From: JAGLTA01 sp034660735
GTDB lineage: Bacteria > Patescibacteriota > Patescibacteriia > JAACEG01
Length of the DNA stretch: 41,361 nucleotides
Reading direction: 5' to 3'
Assembly (NCBI GenBank): GCA_034660735.1
Contig: JAYEJQ010000056.1
Coordinates: 1-41,361, forward strand
A program made the translations under genes and the position numbers. The first letter of the stretch is position 1. The number at the start of each line of letters is the position of its first letter. The notes under the pieces are model-generated. The model did no database searches. It had not been told where the DNA came from and saw only the letters and a program-made list of their open reading frames with translations. Positions 40,828-41,361 of this stretch are shown in pieces.

Positions 40828-40950
40828 ATGGCAAAAAGAAGCACTGGGATTGGGAATAGAAAAAAATCTCATTCTCATAAAACAGCAAAACGACTTGAAA
40901 TTAAGCGGCTTATGCTTGAAGAAAAGGCTAATAAAAAAAATCGTAAATAA
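40828..40950 (+). CDS. Small, strongly basic protein, 40 residues
   Basis: Begins MAKRSTGIGNRKKSHSHKTA and ends in a Lys/Arg-rich helix (ANKKNRK). About 40% of residues are Lys, Arg or His. That resembles small ribosome-bound or nucleic-acid-binding proteins, but I do not recognise a family. A terminator follows directly, which supports expression. No Shine-Dalgarno is present; the ATG follows AATATTTAT. Confidence 0.6.
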   Translation: MAKRSTGIGNRKKSHSHKTAKRLEIKRLMLEEKANKKNRK

Positions 40951-40964
40951 AATTTTACAACAAT

Positions 40965-40999
40965 AAAAAAATAACTCTTTTAATAGGGTTATTTTTTAT
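40965..40999 (+). terminator. Rho-independent terminator
   Basis: AAAATAACTCT / AGGGTTATTTTTT (one G-T pair) with a six-base loop and a run of six T, 15 bases after the basic ORF. Confidence 0.8.
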
Positions 41000-41152
41000 T
41001 TATAATAAAAAATATCATAATACTTGCGTAAAAGAGTTAATTTTATTAGAATAAATAAAAAATTCTTTTGTACTCATCTTGTATATTTTCTTGATTTTTT
41101 GCTTAAAAAGAGTAAGATAGGGGTATAATTTAAGTTTTTAATTTTTTGTCCA

Positions 41153-41361
41153 ATGAGCAATTTTATAACTAATGGTAAAACAGACAATTTAAAAAACCGT
41201 TTAGTAGAACTTATTTCTAAAAGCGAGGAGCTGAAATTTTTAGTCGGCTTTTTTTATTTTTCCGGAATTACTGAATTGTATTCATCTTTAAAGGAAAAAG
41301 AAGGAGATATAAAATTAAGAATATTGGTTGGACTTGAGGTAGATAATCTTCTTTCTGGAAT
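41153..41361 (+). CDS. N-terminus of a PLD-like, possibly helicase-linked protein (partial)
   Basis: Runs off the window edge after 69 codons. The visible part (LVELISKSEELKFLVGFFYF then SGITELYSSLKEKEGDIKLR) looks like the start of the phospholipase-D-like nuclease domain. That domain precedes SNF2-type helicases in many bacterial defence or repair proteins (family recall, not shown here). A TATAAT box at 41124-41129 with GGG before it may be its promoter. The C-terminal part is needed to settle the identity. Confidence 0.6.
   Translation, partial: MSNFITNGKTDNLKNRLVELISKSEELKFLVGFFYFSGITELYSSLKEKEGDIKLRILVGLEVDNLLSG

Noticed and set aside
5398..41361. Alternative genetic code (TGA as Gly or Trp), known from some candidate-phyla-radiation groups
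   Set aside because: TGA ends secG, ilvB and the homing endonuclease at the expected family lengths, and no in-frame TGA is needed in any gene.

Overview
The window is about 41 kb of very AT-rich bacterial DNA. The organism looks like a candidate-phyla-radiation (Patescibacteria, Parcubacteria-like) bacterium. That is an inference from several signs: a 23S rRNA gene packed with insertions and a group I intron, many short operons with minimal spacing, and typical small genes (DUF3467, DUF2304, a PEGA-domain protein, a baseplate-J-like membrane protein, RicT/PSP1, a short HrcA). TGA is used as a stop codon, so the genetic code appears standard. Most start codons follow an A/T-rich run such as AAATTTT rather than a Shine-Dalgarno sequence.

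Layout. 1-4350: the 3' four-fifths of a 23S rRNA gene, cut by the window edge. It carries seven palindromic AT-rich or repeat insertions and an 846-nt group I intron (3128-3973) encoding a LAGLIDADG endonuclease. 4730-4893: 5S rRNA and rRNA terminator. 5200-9024: tRNA-Tyr, secG, an OppA-like binding protein, tRNA-Val, a broken tRNA, tRNA-Asp and a radical SAM protein with viperin-like features. 9369-15091: a DksA/TraR protein, a 33-residue membrane ORF, a LysM-M23 peptidase, a baseplate-J-like membrane protein, thioredoxin, an isochorismatase-fold hydrolase and leucyl aminopeptidase. 15175-24592: amino-acid biosynthesis. leuD and leuB lie on the plus strand. On the minus strand are ADTH synthase, 3-dehydroquinate synthase II, aspartate kinase and aspartate-semialdehyde dehydrogenase, which together encode the archaeal-type entry to the aromatic pathway. 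ilvB and a dus gene follow. 24602-29603: DUF2304, PEGA-domain protein, ispH, ispG, murA. 29696-36370: a heat-shock region, with a CIRCE-controlled hrcA-grpE-hsp20, a Fic module, a small membrane protein, dnaK, DUF3467 and dnaJ. 36537-40777: rpsB, tsf, a membrane ORF, hicBA, pyrH, ricT, tRNA-Asn. The window ends with a small basic ORF and the start of a PLD-like gene.

Several families of dispersed palindromic elements run through the region: three copies of a 138-nt element confined to the 23S gene, copies of a GTCATCCTGAA-type element, and copies of an element with TAGACTTG-type ends that sits exactly at gene boundaries. The strongest candidates for unusual biology are the repeat-colonised 23S rRNA with base-pair covariation between copies, the complete archaeal-type dehydroquinate operon in a bacterium, and the viperin-like radical SAM gene on a repeat-rich, tRNA-flanked segment.
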